From: Simmondsia chinensis
Taxonomy: Eukaryota; Streptophyta; Magnoliopsida; Caryophyllales; Simmondsiaceae
DNA length: 64,000 nucleotides
Direction: 5' to 3'
Assembly: GCA_018398585.1 (NCBI GenBank)
Contig: JAGTTD010000014.1
Span: 16,181,387 to 16,245,386 of the forward strand
Shown: piece by piece, positions 21,673-32,653 of the stretch
Layout of the letters: the number at the start of each line of letters is the position of its first letter
How positions within the stretch are numbered: the stretch's first letter is position 1
The notes under the pieces: generated by a model
The model's input: only the letters and a program-made list of their open reading frames with translations
Database searches by the model: none
What the model was told of the DNA's origin: nothing
Translations under genes and position numbers: made by a program

Positions 21673-22948
21673 AGGAGTGTGGACCATGCCATTCCCTTGC
21701 GTGCAAATGCTGAGCCGGTCAAGATTAGCCCATATCAGTATGCTCATGGCCAAAAGACAGAAATTGGGAGGCAAGTTGAGGAGCTTCTTCACATGAGCTT
21801 CATTAGACCAAGCCGTAGTCCTTTTGCTTCACCTGTGATCCTTGTGAAGAAGAAAGATGGCTCGGCTAGAATGTGCATTGATTACCGTCGGTTGAATGCT
21901 CTAACAGTGAAGGATAAGTTTCCCATCCCGGTCATAGATGATTTGCTTGACGAGTTACATGGAGCATGCTTCTTTTCAAAGCTTGATTTGAGGCAGGGAT
22001 ATCATCAAATTAGGGTCCTCGAGCCGGATATCTACAAGACATCCTTTCAGACTCATCATGGACATTTCGAGTTTGTTGTTATGCCTTTCTGCTTAACAAA
22101 TGCTCCGGCCACTTTCCAAGCAGCCATGAATGACGTTTTCAAGCCTTTTTTGAGGAAGTCAGTGCTCTTTTTCTTCGACGACATACTGATTTACAGCTCA
22201 ACATATGAAGCACATCTCACTCACCTCAGACAAGTCTTTGTGGTGATGCGGCAACACAAGTTTTTTTGCAAAGTTGTCCAAATGTTCGTTTGCTCAAAGT
22301 AAGCTTGAGTATTTGGGTCATGTCATCTCTCAAGAGGGAGTTTCTACCGATCCTAATAAGATCCGAGCAATGCAAGATTGGCCAATTCTGATCACCTTGA
22401 AGCAATTGAGAGGTTTTTTGGGATTAACCGGGTATTATAGGAAATTCATTAAGGGTTTTGGTTCTATTGCCAAACCTTTAAACGAACTCTTGAAGAAGGA
22501 TTCTTTTACATGGAATGAGAGATCTCAAGCTGCATTTGAAGCTCTTAAAGCCGCAATGTGTGCTGCACCGGTGTTGGCCATGCCAAACTTCACCGACAGC
22601 TTTGTTTTGGAGACCGATGCAAGTGGGACTGGAATTGGGGCTGTTCTTTCTCAAGGAGGAAGGCCTATAGCTTACTTGAGTCAAGCTCTTAGTCCTAAGC
22701 ATCAAACCATGTCGACCTATGAGAAAGAGTATCTAGCCATTCTCTTAGCCGTGGAAAAATGGAGGCATTACTTGGAGGGTCACAAGTTCATCATTCGAAC
22801 GGATCACCAAAGCCTCAAGCACCTCCTTGAGCCAAAAATTGTGACAAGAATTCAAAAGAAAGGACTTATGAAGATGCTTGGCCTTGATTATGACATTGAG
22901 TATAGGAGAGGCCAAGAAAACGTGGCTGCTGATGTGCTGTCCAGGTAG
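21673..22948 (+). pseudogene. element M reverse transcriptase and RNase H
   Basis: Reverse transcriptase: [16 protein letters not shown], then [49 protein letters not shown] and the catalytic [10 protein letters not shown] frame change occurs in a run of T near 22260-22300. The next frame holds [30 protein letters not shown], then RNase [44 protein letters not shown] and NVAADVLSR. A TAG at 22946-22948 closes it. All catalytic acids are present, so the gene was lost by a few lesions. Confidence 0.9.
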
Positions 22949-24413
22949 TTTGAGGACGCTGACAGTGGGCTTTGCTGTGCTTTAGCCATGGTGGTCCCTC
23001 CATGGATGGAAGAGATATACAAGACATATGAGGGTGATTCTTTTGCCCAAGATTGTGTTGCTAAAGCTCTCGTGAAAAGTGCAGAAAAATGCAGTTTAGA
23101 TGCTAATATAACCGTGCAGAGGGGGCTGATCAAAATCTGTGGCTAGCTTTACATTGGTTCAGCTACTGAATTGAGGCATCAGATCATATGAGCCTCATAT
23201 GATGCTGCTAGGGGAGGTCATGCCGGTGTAGAAGGCACTTATCAAAGAGTTAAGGCTTACTTTAGTTGGCCGAGCATGAAAAAAGATGTGAGTGAGTATG
23301 TGAAGGCTTGTGAAGTATGTCAACAAACGAAGTTGGGAGATCATCGTTACAAGGGTCTACTTCAACCACTTCCTATTCCGGATGGAGCATGGATTAATAT
23401 TAGCATGGATTTGATCGAGGGATTACCGAGGTCTAAAGGCAAGGAGGTTATATGGGTAGTGGTGGATCGTTTCACTAAGTATAGCCATTTCAATGCTCTT
23501 TCTCAACCCGTTACCGCTGAAAAATTGGCAAGGATCTTCCGTGACAACATTTATAAATTACATGGATTGCCTCAATCCATTGTGTTGGATCGTGACAAGA
23601 TTTTCACAAGCATGTTTTGGAGGGAGTTTTTCAAATTGATGGGAACCACATTGGCAATTAGTTCCTCTTATCATCCTCAAACGGATGGCCAAACCGAACT
23701 AGTCAACCAATGTGTAGAACAATACCTTCGGCGCATGGTTTTCTTACGGCCTAAGGAGTGGAATCATTGGCTTTCTTTGGCGAAGTATTGGTTCAATACT
23801 CACTTCCATACTTCAATTGGCACTTCACCTTTCCAAGCTTTGTATGGTTACCCTCCTCCTTCACCAATGCTGCTGCAACAACATCGGGTTATTGATTCTG
23901 CAGTAACGGATTTAGTGCAGCAGAGGAGACATTTTGTGCAAGTGCTTAAGGATAATCTCCAACAAGCTCGGGCACGAATGAAATTTTATGCCGACAAAAA
24001 GAGGGTAGACAAAAACTATGAAGTTGGAGACATGGTCAACCTTAAATTACCACCGTATAGACAGTCTTCCTTGGCTGTCAGGCGTAATGTCAAGCTAAGT
24101 GCTCATTTCTTTGGCCCATACCAAATATAAACTTGACTTATGTTCACATTCATACATTCACCTGGTGTTCCATGCCTCCCAACTTAAAAAGTAGGTCAAG
24201 AAAGATGCTGACATTGCTCGCAAGCCACCTGATGCAGAATCAAATGGGATGCTGGTGCTGCAGTCTGCTGCTGTTAAGGCCCGGAGGACGCTGCAACATG
24301 ATCATGGGGCTGTGCAAGAGGTGTTGGTGACTTGGAGCAACTTGAACAAGAGCTTTATGACTTGGGAAAATTGCAATTTCGTGAAGAGCCAATTCCCACA
24401 TTTTACTTCTTGA
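22949..24413 (+). pseudogene. element M integrase with chromodomain-like tail
   Basis: Zinc-binding region: GGHAGVEGTYQRV, then CEVCQQTKLGDHRY. Core: ISMDLIEGLP (first Asp), VLDRDKIFTS (second Asp) and SYHPQTDGQTELVNQ (Glu). The GPY/F-type module reads YEVGDMVNLKLPPYRQ and HFFGPYQI. A frame change near 24125 leads to HLVFHASQLKK and the chromodomain-like QEVLVTWSNLNKSFMTWEN, ending at TGA 24411-24413. In chromoviruses this tail is thought to steer insertion to heterochromatin. An internal TAG near 23144 interrupts the linker. Confidence 0.88.
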
Positions 24414-24442
24414 GGACAAGAAGTTTCTTAAGAGGGAGGGAA

Positions 24443-24664
24443 TGTTATGAAATGACGAATTTTAATTGTAATTTCTAGTCATAATTGTTGATTAGTGTCT
24501 CGTTGTTGATGTGTTTGATTTTAAAAGTCGGTTGGGTAGGTTTTTGCCGCCAAATGTTCATATTTGGCCAAACCGGGTCACATGTAGATTTTAGGCGGGA
24601 AAAGCTGTTTGTTTGGCTAGCTTGGGATTGTCTTGATGCCATGTATCCAAATGTGTATGAGTAG
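24443..24664 (+). repeat. element M 3' LTR, truncated
   Basis: 222 bp matching the start of the 5' LTR (19126 onward). Homology is lost at about 24665, where sequence leading into a 101-bp tandem array begins. The truncation removed the polyadenylation half of the LTR. Confidence 0.85.
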
Positions 24665-24678
24665 ACATTAAACTTGTA

Positions 24679-25130
24679 ACTTAAAGTAGCAGTCAAAGCT
24701 TATGGGTTGGTTAAACCTGCTGACTAAGACATGGCCGTCAACACCTGTAAGTGAATCAAACCTAAACTATAGGCTTGCTACTTAGAGCGGTGGTCAAGGC
24801 TTAAGGGTTGGTCAAACCTGCTCATCAAGACATGGTGGTCAACACCCGAAAGTGGGTCAAACCTAAACTCTAGGCTTGCTACTTAGAGCAACGGCCAAGG
24901 CTTACGGGTTGGTCAAACCTACTCACCAAGACATGGCGTTCAACACTCAAAAGCAGGTCAAACTTGGACTCTAGCCTTGCTACGCAGAGCGGCGGTCAAG
25001 GCTTACGGGTTGGTCAAACCTACTCGCCAAGAGATGGCAGTCAACCCCCGAAAGCGGGTCAAATCTAAACTCTGGGCTTGCTAATGAGAGCAACGATGGA
25101 GGCTTATGGGTTAGTTAAATCTACCCACAG
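24679..25130. repeat. 101-bp tandem array, about 4.4 copies
   Basis: Copies begin at 24679, 24780, 24881, 24982 and 25083, a strikingly constant period of 101 bp. The unit includes ACTTAGAGCGGTGGTCAAGG, GGGTTGGTCAAACCT and CAAGACATGG. It lies on the 3' side of the minus-strand Tat pol remnant. Tat-lineage elements often carry tandem repeats in the region between pol and the 3' LTR, so this array may belong to that element; this is inference. Confidence 0.9.
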
Positions 25131-25546
25131 CCTTAGAGCGCAGCTTGAATTTTGCTTTCAACCTTTGGGACTTCGTAAACTTTAACATTTGCTAAGACGA
25201 GTTCTTGAGGGTGGCTGCAGGGCTGGGATGAACCTATGGATCTATGTCTCATAATGGCATTTGAGGATGCACAATCTGGCATTTGCACGTGGTGGACAAG
25301 TGACCTTCTTAGTGGTTTATAGCAAACTTGAGAATACAAAAGATATTCTCCTATCGGAAAGCCCATGAAAGAGCATTAAGCACTTACATTGATCTTCAAA
25401 ACTTACTAAGGGAATGTACGAAAAGTGAGTTGCGCAAGTGAAAAAAAAAAAAAAAAAACACCGACATTAACCGCCTTTGTTTTATCAGTATTACACACCA
25501 TATCTACACCAAGATTCTGGGTTTCATGATTTTCTTTTATATTAGC
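25131..25546 (-). other. probable Tat 3' untranslated region
   Basis: No coding frame. It contains an A-run at about 25440-25458. It lies downstream, in element sense, of the Tat pol end and upstream of the 101-bp array. No LTR is recognised. Confidence 0.45.
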
Positions 25547-26374
25547 CTAAGGATAATATCTTCCAAGATCACCTACATTCCAGTTACGAGATAGGTCTGT
25601 TTTTTCCATCCACTGGAGCATGTAGCTCCCCTTTTTTTGGCACTTGAGTCACTTTATAGGACCCTCACTCTTTAGAGCAAGTTTCCTCGCCCCAGGACCC
25701 TTTTGGCCAGGTCCCACGCATCATAAGGTTAGGTCTCTTACTTGAAAGCTGTGCGGTCTGACCTTGCAATTAAAATAGGCAGACATCGTTTGCTTCTGAG
25801 TGGCTATCCTAACCAAGGCCTTTGCTTGAACCTCATCTACTACATCAGCAAACCCACCAAAATGTCCTCATTGGTATCCGAATGATAATGTCTAATGCGA
25901 AAAGTAGGGTTCCGTACCTCGATAGGTAACATTGCCTTAACCCCATATACTAATATGAAAGGGGTCTCTCCCGTAGTTATCTTGACTGTTGTTTGGATTG
26001 ACCAAAGGATACTGAGTAAGGCGTCCACCCATTTTCTTTTAGTGTCAATGAGCCATTTTTTCAGACCCTTAAAGATTTCTTTATTGGCAGCCTCAACTAG
26101 ACCATAGCTTTGTGGATGCACTATGGCAGTGCAATGTAGGATAACTCCTATCTCTTCGCAACAGGTTTGGAATCATAATGAACTAAATTGTGATCCTTTA
26201 TCTACTATCAAAACCCTAGGAACACAGAAACAAGTGACTATATTTTTCCACAAAATTTCTGTGTTGCCTGATCTATTATTCTGGCTACCGGTTCAGCCTC
26301 CACCCACTTGCTGAAATCATAATTTGCAGCTATCACAAATTTTCTTTGTCCTGAAGTTATGGGAAAGGCTCCTA
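25547..26374 (-). pseudogene. Tat-lineage integrase, C-terminal part
   Basis: Minus reading in several frames. SKWVEAEPVARI near 26300 is from the core; MHPQSYGLVEAANKEIFKGL and TGETPFILVYGVKAMLPIEV cover the Glu region; then QKQTMSAYFNCKVRPHSFQV and a terminal NWNVGDLGRYYP before the stop at 25547-25549. That ending and the ETPF..VYG block are typical of Tat/Ogre-type pol and differ from the chromodomain elements. Element D is inserted at 26375, so the upstream half is displaced and not found in the window. Confidence 0.75.
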
Positions 26375-26823
26375 TGTTATGATTCAAGATGAATCTCATG
26401 TCATAACCTAGGATAGATGTAGAATTAGAGTAGAGAAGAGAGAAAAGAGAAGAGAATTAGAGATTTAAAAGAGAAGTAGAGAAGAAAGATAGAGAGAATT
26501 AAGGTTGAGAGAAGAAGATTAAGAGAAGAAGATTAAGATATTATCATTCATCAATGAGTTATTACAATGCAAGACAAGCTACTATACTCCTTTTAGTTGC
26601 AATAAATATATCTAGCAATACATTTCACCTAGACACTTCATCAACTGCCAGCTAACCTTTCCTCCAATACTTAACTGACATTCCCTCTCTTTCACCTATT
26701 GACTAGTGGCTAATGTACTTATTAGACTATTCTAATGACTTAAACTACTCTATTACAACCTTGATTACAATCTTGACTTATTAGTACTGAATTCCATATG
26801 CCCCATCTTCTAGAATTATGACA
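26375..26823 (-). repeat. element D 3' LTR
   Basis: 449 bp, TG...CA. The 5' third (purine-rich GAGAAGAG runs) resembles the LTRs of G and E; the rest is divergent. The partner LTR is missing, so the right boundary is set by the TGACA end and the adjoining polypurine tract. Confidence 0.75.
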
Positions 26824-27051
26824 ATACTTCCCCCCTTTATAGGTTCTTGTCATCAAGAATCTTAGTAGGGCAACTGTACTCTAGAAGAACCCTTGACGTT
26901 GATCTTGTCTCAAGACTTGTCTCAAGATGTTAAACACCTATTGCTGCTGACATTGAAGCTTCAACAATTGATGTTAACCTTGAAACTTGAAGTTCCTTAT
27001 TGACTTATATGTACACTGCAATAACTTTAGATCTCAATTATACTCCTATAG

Positions 27052-28899
27052 CTACTCCAAAATCCATTTCCAATCGACCGCAGCACACTTGCTTTCATTT
27101 TCTACTGCATGATTTGAGAAAAACTTGCAAATCTCCTCCCATTTGAGAGGTTTCACGGCAAATTTCCTACTACTCTTGACCAAGACGTGGATATGCTTGA
27201 GGCTTTGGTGATTCTCACAAGCTTGCATATCATTCTGCTTCTTCCTCTTCATGATTTTCCAAATTAGTGCATCAATGACAGAACAATAGACCACCACAAC
27301 TTGTGCCCAGCCTTGAATTGATCCTCTACAGGAAAATTGGTTTAAGTGATTTGGCACTCCAAGTTCTTTAAGTGACCTTCCTCTTCGCAAGTGAATCACC
27401 TTTGTTTTTTGATCGACAAGTACAAGTTTGAAATCAAAGTATAACAGCCCGTGAGAACTCTGAAGCATCAACATAGCTTGGAGCATCTCTGAATTCAAGA
27501 TTGATGTATTTCTTATTCTTTTACTAAGCTGCAAAATTATATCTGCTAGAAATGTTCTTGATCTCATGCTGAAATCCTAAATAGTAGTACGTTGACGATT
27601 GCTATTCAATTGATCAATTCCCTCATCAGGTATGTAACGTTATACTACGCTTAAATGACAATGCTCATCATCATCCTTTTCAAGGTTAACTGGTTGTTTC
27701 TAAGGGTAACTTGTTGCTTTGCTCTTGGACATCCTCTTGCAATCGAGATATCGATTTTAAGGATTCAGGTGGCCTTACATTGACTTGTATTCGAGGAAGA
27801 TGTACTTTATTTTTGGCTTAACCAACACAAGCATCTAACTCTTGATCCAAATTCATTGTTAAATCAGCATAAGTACCCAGCAGAACCTGCTTGACCTCAT
27901 CAAAAATTCGAAAGACTTTCCCTCAGTTGTTTTTGTATCCAATCCTTTGGAACTTCCTCTCCTTATACTTCATTTTGGAGCTAGTCTTGAACTGAATTCT
28001 TTCACTTCCTTGGCTCCACAAGTGAGGTTGCTAAGCAAATTTGTCTACCAACACATTTGCGTTGCTGAATTCATCTTTGCTGAGCGCAACAACTTGCTCC
28101 ATGTTACCACTTTGCATTGAGGAAAGTAACAACAATCGTACCAGAGGCCTCACATTTGGTTGTACTGTTGGTAGAACGCTTGCAGGAACCCACTTTGCAC
28201 ACTTCTTCTTCATCTCAATCCACTTGAATGAGCTTAGCTTACACCTAACACATGAACTTGCTATGGACTTTAGTCCTGACACCTCATTGCTCACTACTCT
28301 GCCTGCATCAAACAGCCCTGTATTCGGATCTTGAATGAAGTTAACAGAATGTCTTGCTGCCTTCATACACAATATCAGTGCTAGTATTGGAAGGTGAGAT
28401 GCTTCCTTTGATACTTGATCAATTTTGCCTTGTTTTGCTTCCATTTGAGGAATTGCTTCTTGTTGATGAAGAATTAAGGACCCAAAAAATCTAGCCTTGG
28501 CATATGCTATGGCCAAAGTACTAGGATTAAGGACCTTCATAAAATGTTTGAGTGTGGATCGGAGGCCATCCATGAAACAAGTCACATAGTATTCTTCACT
28601 AAATCCTTGTTGCATAGACAACCTTGTTGCTCTCCATTCCTCAAAATGCATCACATACTCTTCAAAAGTGTTCTTCTGCAACATTTCCTTGAACATGGAG
28701 GGTGCACAACTTCTGGTGGTCGAACTTGTTGACTGACATTAGAAATGAATCCAATTCCCGTAGGTAAAAGTTGTCTATTGAGCTGTTTTCGTAAGCCATT
28801 GGTTTGCAGGTGCATCTGTTGAAGATTTTGATCCAATAACTGAAGTTTAGCATGCATCTCTTGCATCAGAAACTTCATTTCTTCAATTTGGTGATTCAT
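27052..28899 (-). pseudogene. element D ORF: Gag core fused to an unrecognised protein
   Basis: Right to left on the minus strand: a Gln-rich coiled-coil start (28651-28899), then a frame 28031-28696 with the second half of a Tekay-type Gag core (MHFEEWRATRLSMQQGF, YYVTCFMDGLRSTL, NPSTLAIAYAKA). A CVRCKL segment stands where the zinc knuckle should be, followed by a non-Gag stretch ending LSKDEFSNANVLVDKFA. The block after it (FKTSSKMKYKERKFQRIG) is shared with element E. The last frame (27052-27567) ends in KPLKWEEICKFF, similar to WEDIC in elements A and B. Several stops separate the parts. Function unknown beyond the Gag part. Confidence 0.6.
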
Positions 28900-29011
28900 T
28901 TCTTCAACTTAGTTTACTTCAGCTTTTGTTCCAATCACCACACAATAACCAGCAGTAGCATTGATACCATCAGTAGCAACATCCTGTTCCTTAGCTGAAT
29001 TCAATAGCTCT

Positions 29012-29367
29012 TGTTATGATTCAAGATCAATCTTGAATCATAACATAGGATAGGTGAAGAATTAGAGTGGAGATGAGAAGAGAATTAGAGAACTATATGA
29101 GAAATAGAGAGTTAGGGATGAGAAATAGAGAGTTAGGTTTGAGAGAAGAACAATTCAATCTTATCATGCATCAATGAAGAATCTTACAATATTAGCTAAA
29201 CTCTTCTACTATGAATCACTTAAGTCGGTTGGACCGAAATATCTAACAATACCATTAATCTAACCAACTTAACTAATGACAACAACCAAGCCTTTCCCGC
29301 CATATAACTATTTGAATATTACATGAACTGCCCCTGCAATTACCTTCCCTAAACTTGAATCATGACA
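29012..29367 (-). repeat. element G 3' LTR
   Basis: 356 bp, TGTTATGATTCAAGATCAAT...CATGACA. Related to the LTR of D over its first part only. Confidence 0.78.
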
Positions 29368-29395
29368 ATGCCCTCTCCTTAACCTCATTCTTGAC

Positions 29396-30776
29396 TCAAG
29401 AATGAAATAATGGGAATTAGCTCCCAGTGAAGTTCAGATTCTCCTAAGTAGCAGCTTCTTGATCCAAGTTAGTCCAAAGTACCAGCACTTCCTTGACTGA
29501 TCTATTATGCTTCTAAACTTCCCTTGATTCCAAGATCACTGTAGGCTCGTGCTTGAGTCTTTCATCAGAAGTAGTCTTTGGTGCTATCTTCGAGCTGATC
29601 CTACCTTCTGCTATATGTTGCTTTAGGAGAGACACATGGAAAACAGGATGCACACAGGAGTCTGGTGGTAGCTCTATTCTATGGGCCACTTGTCCAATCT
29701 TCTCTAAAATCTTGTATGAACCAAAGTAACGAGCATTGAGCTTCACATTTTTACGAACTGCTACACTAGCCTGCCGATAAGGCTGGAATTTCAAGTAAAC
29801 AAGGTCTCCAACTTGAAAGGACTTATCAATTCTCTTCTTGTCAGCAACGAACTTCATCCTAGCCTGAGCCAGCTGCAGATTATCCTTCAAATACTGCACC
29901 AATTCCTTCCTCTACATCAATAGATCATTAACCTCACTCACAGAAGAAGTAGCACCTTGTATTAACATAGGAGATGGAGGATCATAGCCATAAAGACCTT
30001 GAATGGAGTTGTCCCAAGGCAGCATGAGAGTGTGAATTGCACAAGAACTCAACCAATGACAACCATCTATTCCACTACTTTGGATAGCTAAAAGTCATAC
30101 TCCTCAGATACCGTTCCAAACAAATGGTTCACTCTTTCAGTCTGTCCATCGGTTTGTGGGTGATATGAAGAACTCATGGCCAAAGAAGAACCCAACAGCA
30201 AGAAGAGCTCACGCAAAAAATGAAAGGTAAACAGCCTGTCATGATCAGAGATGATGGATTGAGGCAAACCATGGAGTTTGTAGATGTTATACAAGAACAA
30301 TTTGGCAAGTTTTTTAGCTGAAATTGGATGACTCAAAGCCAAAAAGTGCCCGAACTTTGTGAATCTATCCACGATCAACCAGATTGCCTCCTTTCCTTCA
30401 AACATAGGCAATCCTTCAACAAAATCCATACTTATGTGTTGCCGTGCTCTATCCGGAACAGGTAAGGGTTACAATAATCCTTGGTATTGCATGTGATTGG
30501 TCTTAGTATGCTGGCAAACATCACAGGCCTGAACGAATTCCATAACATCCTTTCACATACTTGGCTATTGGAAGTACTGCCTTAACCTTTGATGTGTTCC
30601 TTCAATACCAGAGTGTCCTCCCCAAGCTAAATCATGCGAAGCTAAGATTATTTATCTTCTCAAATTAGTCATAGAACCAATGTATACCTTCCCTTTGATT
30701 TTCAGAATTCCATGAGCCACAGTCGCATCAGAATTCTCACCAGAAGGGCTGTTTTTAATGCTTAAAGCTGTGATGT
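29396..30776 (-). pseudogene. element G integrase and chromodomain-like tail
   Basis: Linker with KIKGKVYIGSMTNLRR near 30690. Core: MDFVEGLPMFEGKEAIW (first Asp), SIISDHDRLFTFHF (second Asp) and SSYHPQTDGQTERVNH (Glu). Then NLQLAQARMKFVADKKRIDK, GDLVYLKFQPYRQ and ARYFGSYKILEKIG. The tail EVLVLWTNLDQEAATxEN resembles the chromodomain end of element M; the stop is at 29396-29398. Frame changes and stops occur near 29910-30090 and upstream. It lacks everything before the integrase zinc region because of the element H insertion. Confidence 0.85.
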
Positions 30777-31152
30777 TGTTAAGCTTCAATATGCAAAATT
30801 GAAGTTAACTTATGAAGAGAGAGAGAGTTTAGGTGAGAAGAGAAGTGAGGTTAGATGAGAGCTAGAGAAGAGATGAGAAGAGAGATAAAAATATCTCAAG
30901 AATGAAGTAAATTCTTATTGAATGATCAAGACTTACAAGGATTGATCCTCTTATAGGAGAATCTAGATACATTGACTCGAAATATCTCAATTTAAGCTTA
31001 AACAGCCAAAACTAGCAAACTACTAGCTAAAACCGACTTTGTCGCCAAACGGAAATAACCAACATTTGAACTAGGCAACATATCTAACGCTTTACAAGAC
31101 TCCAAAACTCAATACATGGATTACAAGACTCACAATAGGAAAAATGATAACA
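30777..31152 (-). repeat. element H 3' LTR
   Basis: 376 bp, TGTTAAGCTTCAATATGC...AATGATAACA. Its first 130 bp match 39376-39504, the start of the displaced 5' LTR. Confidence 0.85.
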
Positions 31153-31181
31153 ATCCACTCTACTTAAGAAGCTTCTTGTCT

Positions 31182-32653
31182 TCAAGAAGAGAAATTTGGA
31201 AATTAACTCTTTAAGAATGCCAAATCTTCCCAAGTAAAAAAATCTTGGCCCAAGTTCTTCCACTGAATTAACACTTCCATATGCACCTGTTGCCTACCTT
31301 GATCTCCCTGGAACCATGAACAACAGCAGGCTGCAGCACCAAAGCTCCATTGGATCAAACTTCTGGGGTAGACTTTGAGCTCTTACATCCTTTCTTGACC
31401 TATTTCTTTAGCAATGAAATATGAAAAACTGGATGAATGTATGCATCAGGAGGTAGCTCAGACCTATAAGCAACTTTTCCAATCTTCCCAATGATCTGGT
31501 ATGGACCAAAGAATCGAGCACTTAGCTTGACATTGCTCCTAATAGCCACGGCAGACTATCTATAAGGTTGTAATTTGAGGTAAACCATGTCACCCACTTA
31601 ATAATTCTTGTCCACACGCTTCTTGTCTACATATTGTTTCATCCTTTACCGAGCTTGCTGCAGATGATCTTTGAGCATATGCTGTATTTTCTTCCTCTAT
31701 TGCATCAGACCAGAGACTTCCAATACATATGAAGTCATATTTTGCAATGTGAAAGGTGTAGAAGGATCATAGCCATAAAGAGCTTTGAAAGGAGTAGTGC
31801 CAAGAGAAGCATGAGCATGAGTATTATATCAATACTCGGCTAGAGATAACCATCTGTTCCACTCCTTAGGATGAGTAAAAACCACACTCCTAAGATATTG
31901 GTCAATGGATTGATTGACCCTCTCCATTTGTCCATCAGTCTGAGGATGGTACGAAGAGCTAAGAGCCAAGGTAATTCCCACAAACTTGAACAATTCCCTC
32001 CAAAAATGACTTGTGAAGATTCTATCTCGATAAGATACAATGGATTGTGGCTATCAATGTAACTTATATATGTTGCCCAAGAAGCATCTAGCTAGTTTCT
32101 CAGGTGTGACTGACTAGATCAAAGCAATGAAATGACTAAACTTTGTGAAACAATCAACAACAGCCCATATCACTTCCTTGCCTTCAGACTTGGGTAAGCA
32201 TTCAATAAAATCCATACTTATGTTCGCCCAAGATCCATCTGGAATAGGGAGAGGCTGCAAAAGACCATGGTACCTGTGATCACCTAACTTAGTTTGTTGA
32301 CATACATCACAAGAGCTCACGAACTCAATAATTGCCTTCTTCAAAGCAGGCCAACTGAAATATGCTTTAATTCTCTGATATGTGCCTTCTGCATCTGAAT
32401 TTCCACCCTAAGCTGTGTCATGAGAAGCACTTATGATATGAACCCTCAATTCTATTGAAGAACCAATGTACAGCCTACCCTTCAATTGAATTATTCCCTT
32501 ACTTACTGAAATATCTGCATCAGAAGTGCTCTTACTGTCTTTACTGATGCTATACGCAATGATGCACTCTTAGGCAAAAGCATCATCTTCATAGGACTTG
32601 CAAACCTCTTTTAACCAAGAAGGAAAAATACCTGAGATGGCTCCAGAATAAGC
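31182..32653 (-). pseudogene. element H integrase and chromodomain-like tail
   Basis: Zinc-binding part with IIEFVSSCDVCQQTKLGDHR (32114-32344). Core begins ISMDFIECLPKSEGKEVIW; the region with the second acid and Glu (31840-32040) is split over frames. The C-terminal chromodomain-like EVLIQWKNLGQDFFTWED ends near 31215, with the terminal stop at 31182-31184. Numerous stops, for example within the GPY/F module around 31560-31720. More decayed than the copy in element M. Confidence 0.8.

Larger units (their letters stand above)
19126..24664 (+). mobile_element. element M: Tekay/Del-like chromodomain gypsy element, 3' end truncated
   Basis: 5' LTR 19126-19519, tRNA-Met primer site, gag, protease, reverse transcriptase, RNase H, integrase with chromodomain-like tail, polypurine tract near 24430-24442 and a 3' LTR broken at about 24664. 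All coding domains are in order. Apart from in-frame stops I find two frame changes, near 22270 and 24125. It is the most complete chromodomain element in the window and serves as the reference for the decayed minus-strand copies. TAATA precedes it; no matching duplication remains on the right. Confidence 0.92.
26375..29011 (-). mobile_element. element D: non-autonomous LTR element with partial Gag, 5' end lost
   Basis: A 3' LTR (26375-26823, TGTTATGATT...ATTATGACA) is followed, in reverse element order, by a polypurine tract (TAAAGGGGGGAAG on the minus strand) and about 2.2 kb of internal sequence with Gag and an unrecognised ORF. No pol domains are visible. At 29012 it is cut by the LTR of element G; the rest of D, with its 5' LTR, is not seen. 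It entered the Tat integrase after TCCTA (26370-26374). Confidence 0.78.
29012..30776 (-). mobile_element. element G: Tekay-like element, 3' part
   Basis: LTR 29012-29367 followed on the right by a polypurine tract (minus GGTTAAGGAGAGGGCA) and the integrase end of pol; element H cuts it at 30777. The displaced remainder may be element K (42269-43333), which reads in the same orientation and covers the domains just upstream of those left here. It entered element D after GCTCT (29007-29011). Confidence 0.78.

Noticed and set aside
22478..23133. Minus-strand frames opposite element M pol
   Set aside because: Shadows of conserved RNase H coding sequence on the plus strand.
29012..29367. Right-hand LTR of element D
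   Set aside because: Only its first part resembles the D LTR, and a polypurine tract and integrase follow it directly, so it is the 3' LTR of a separate element, G.
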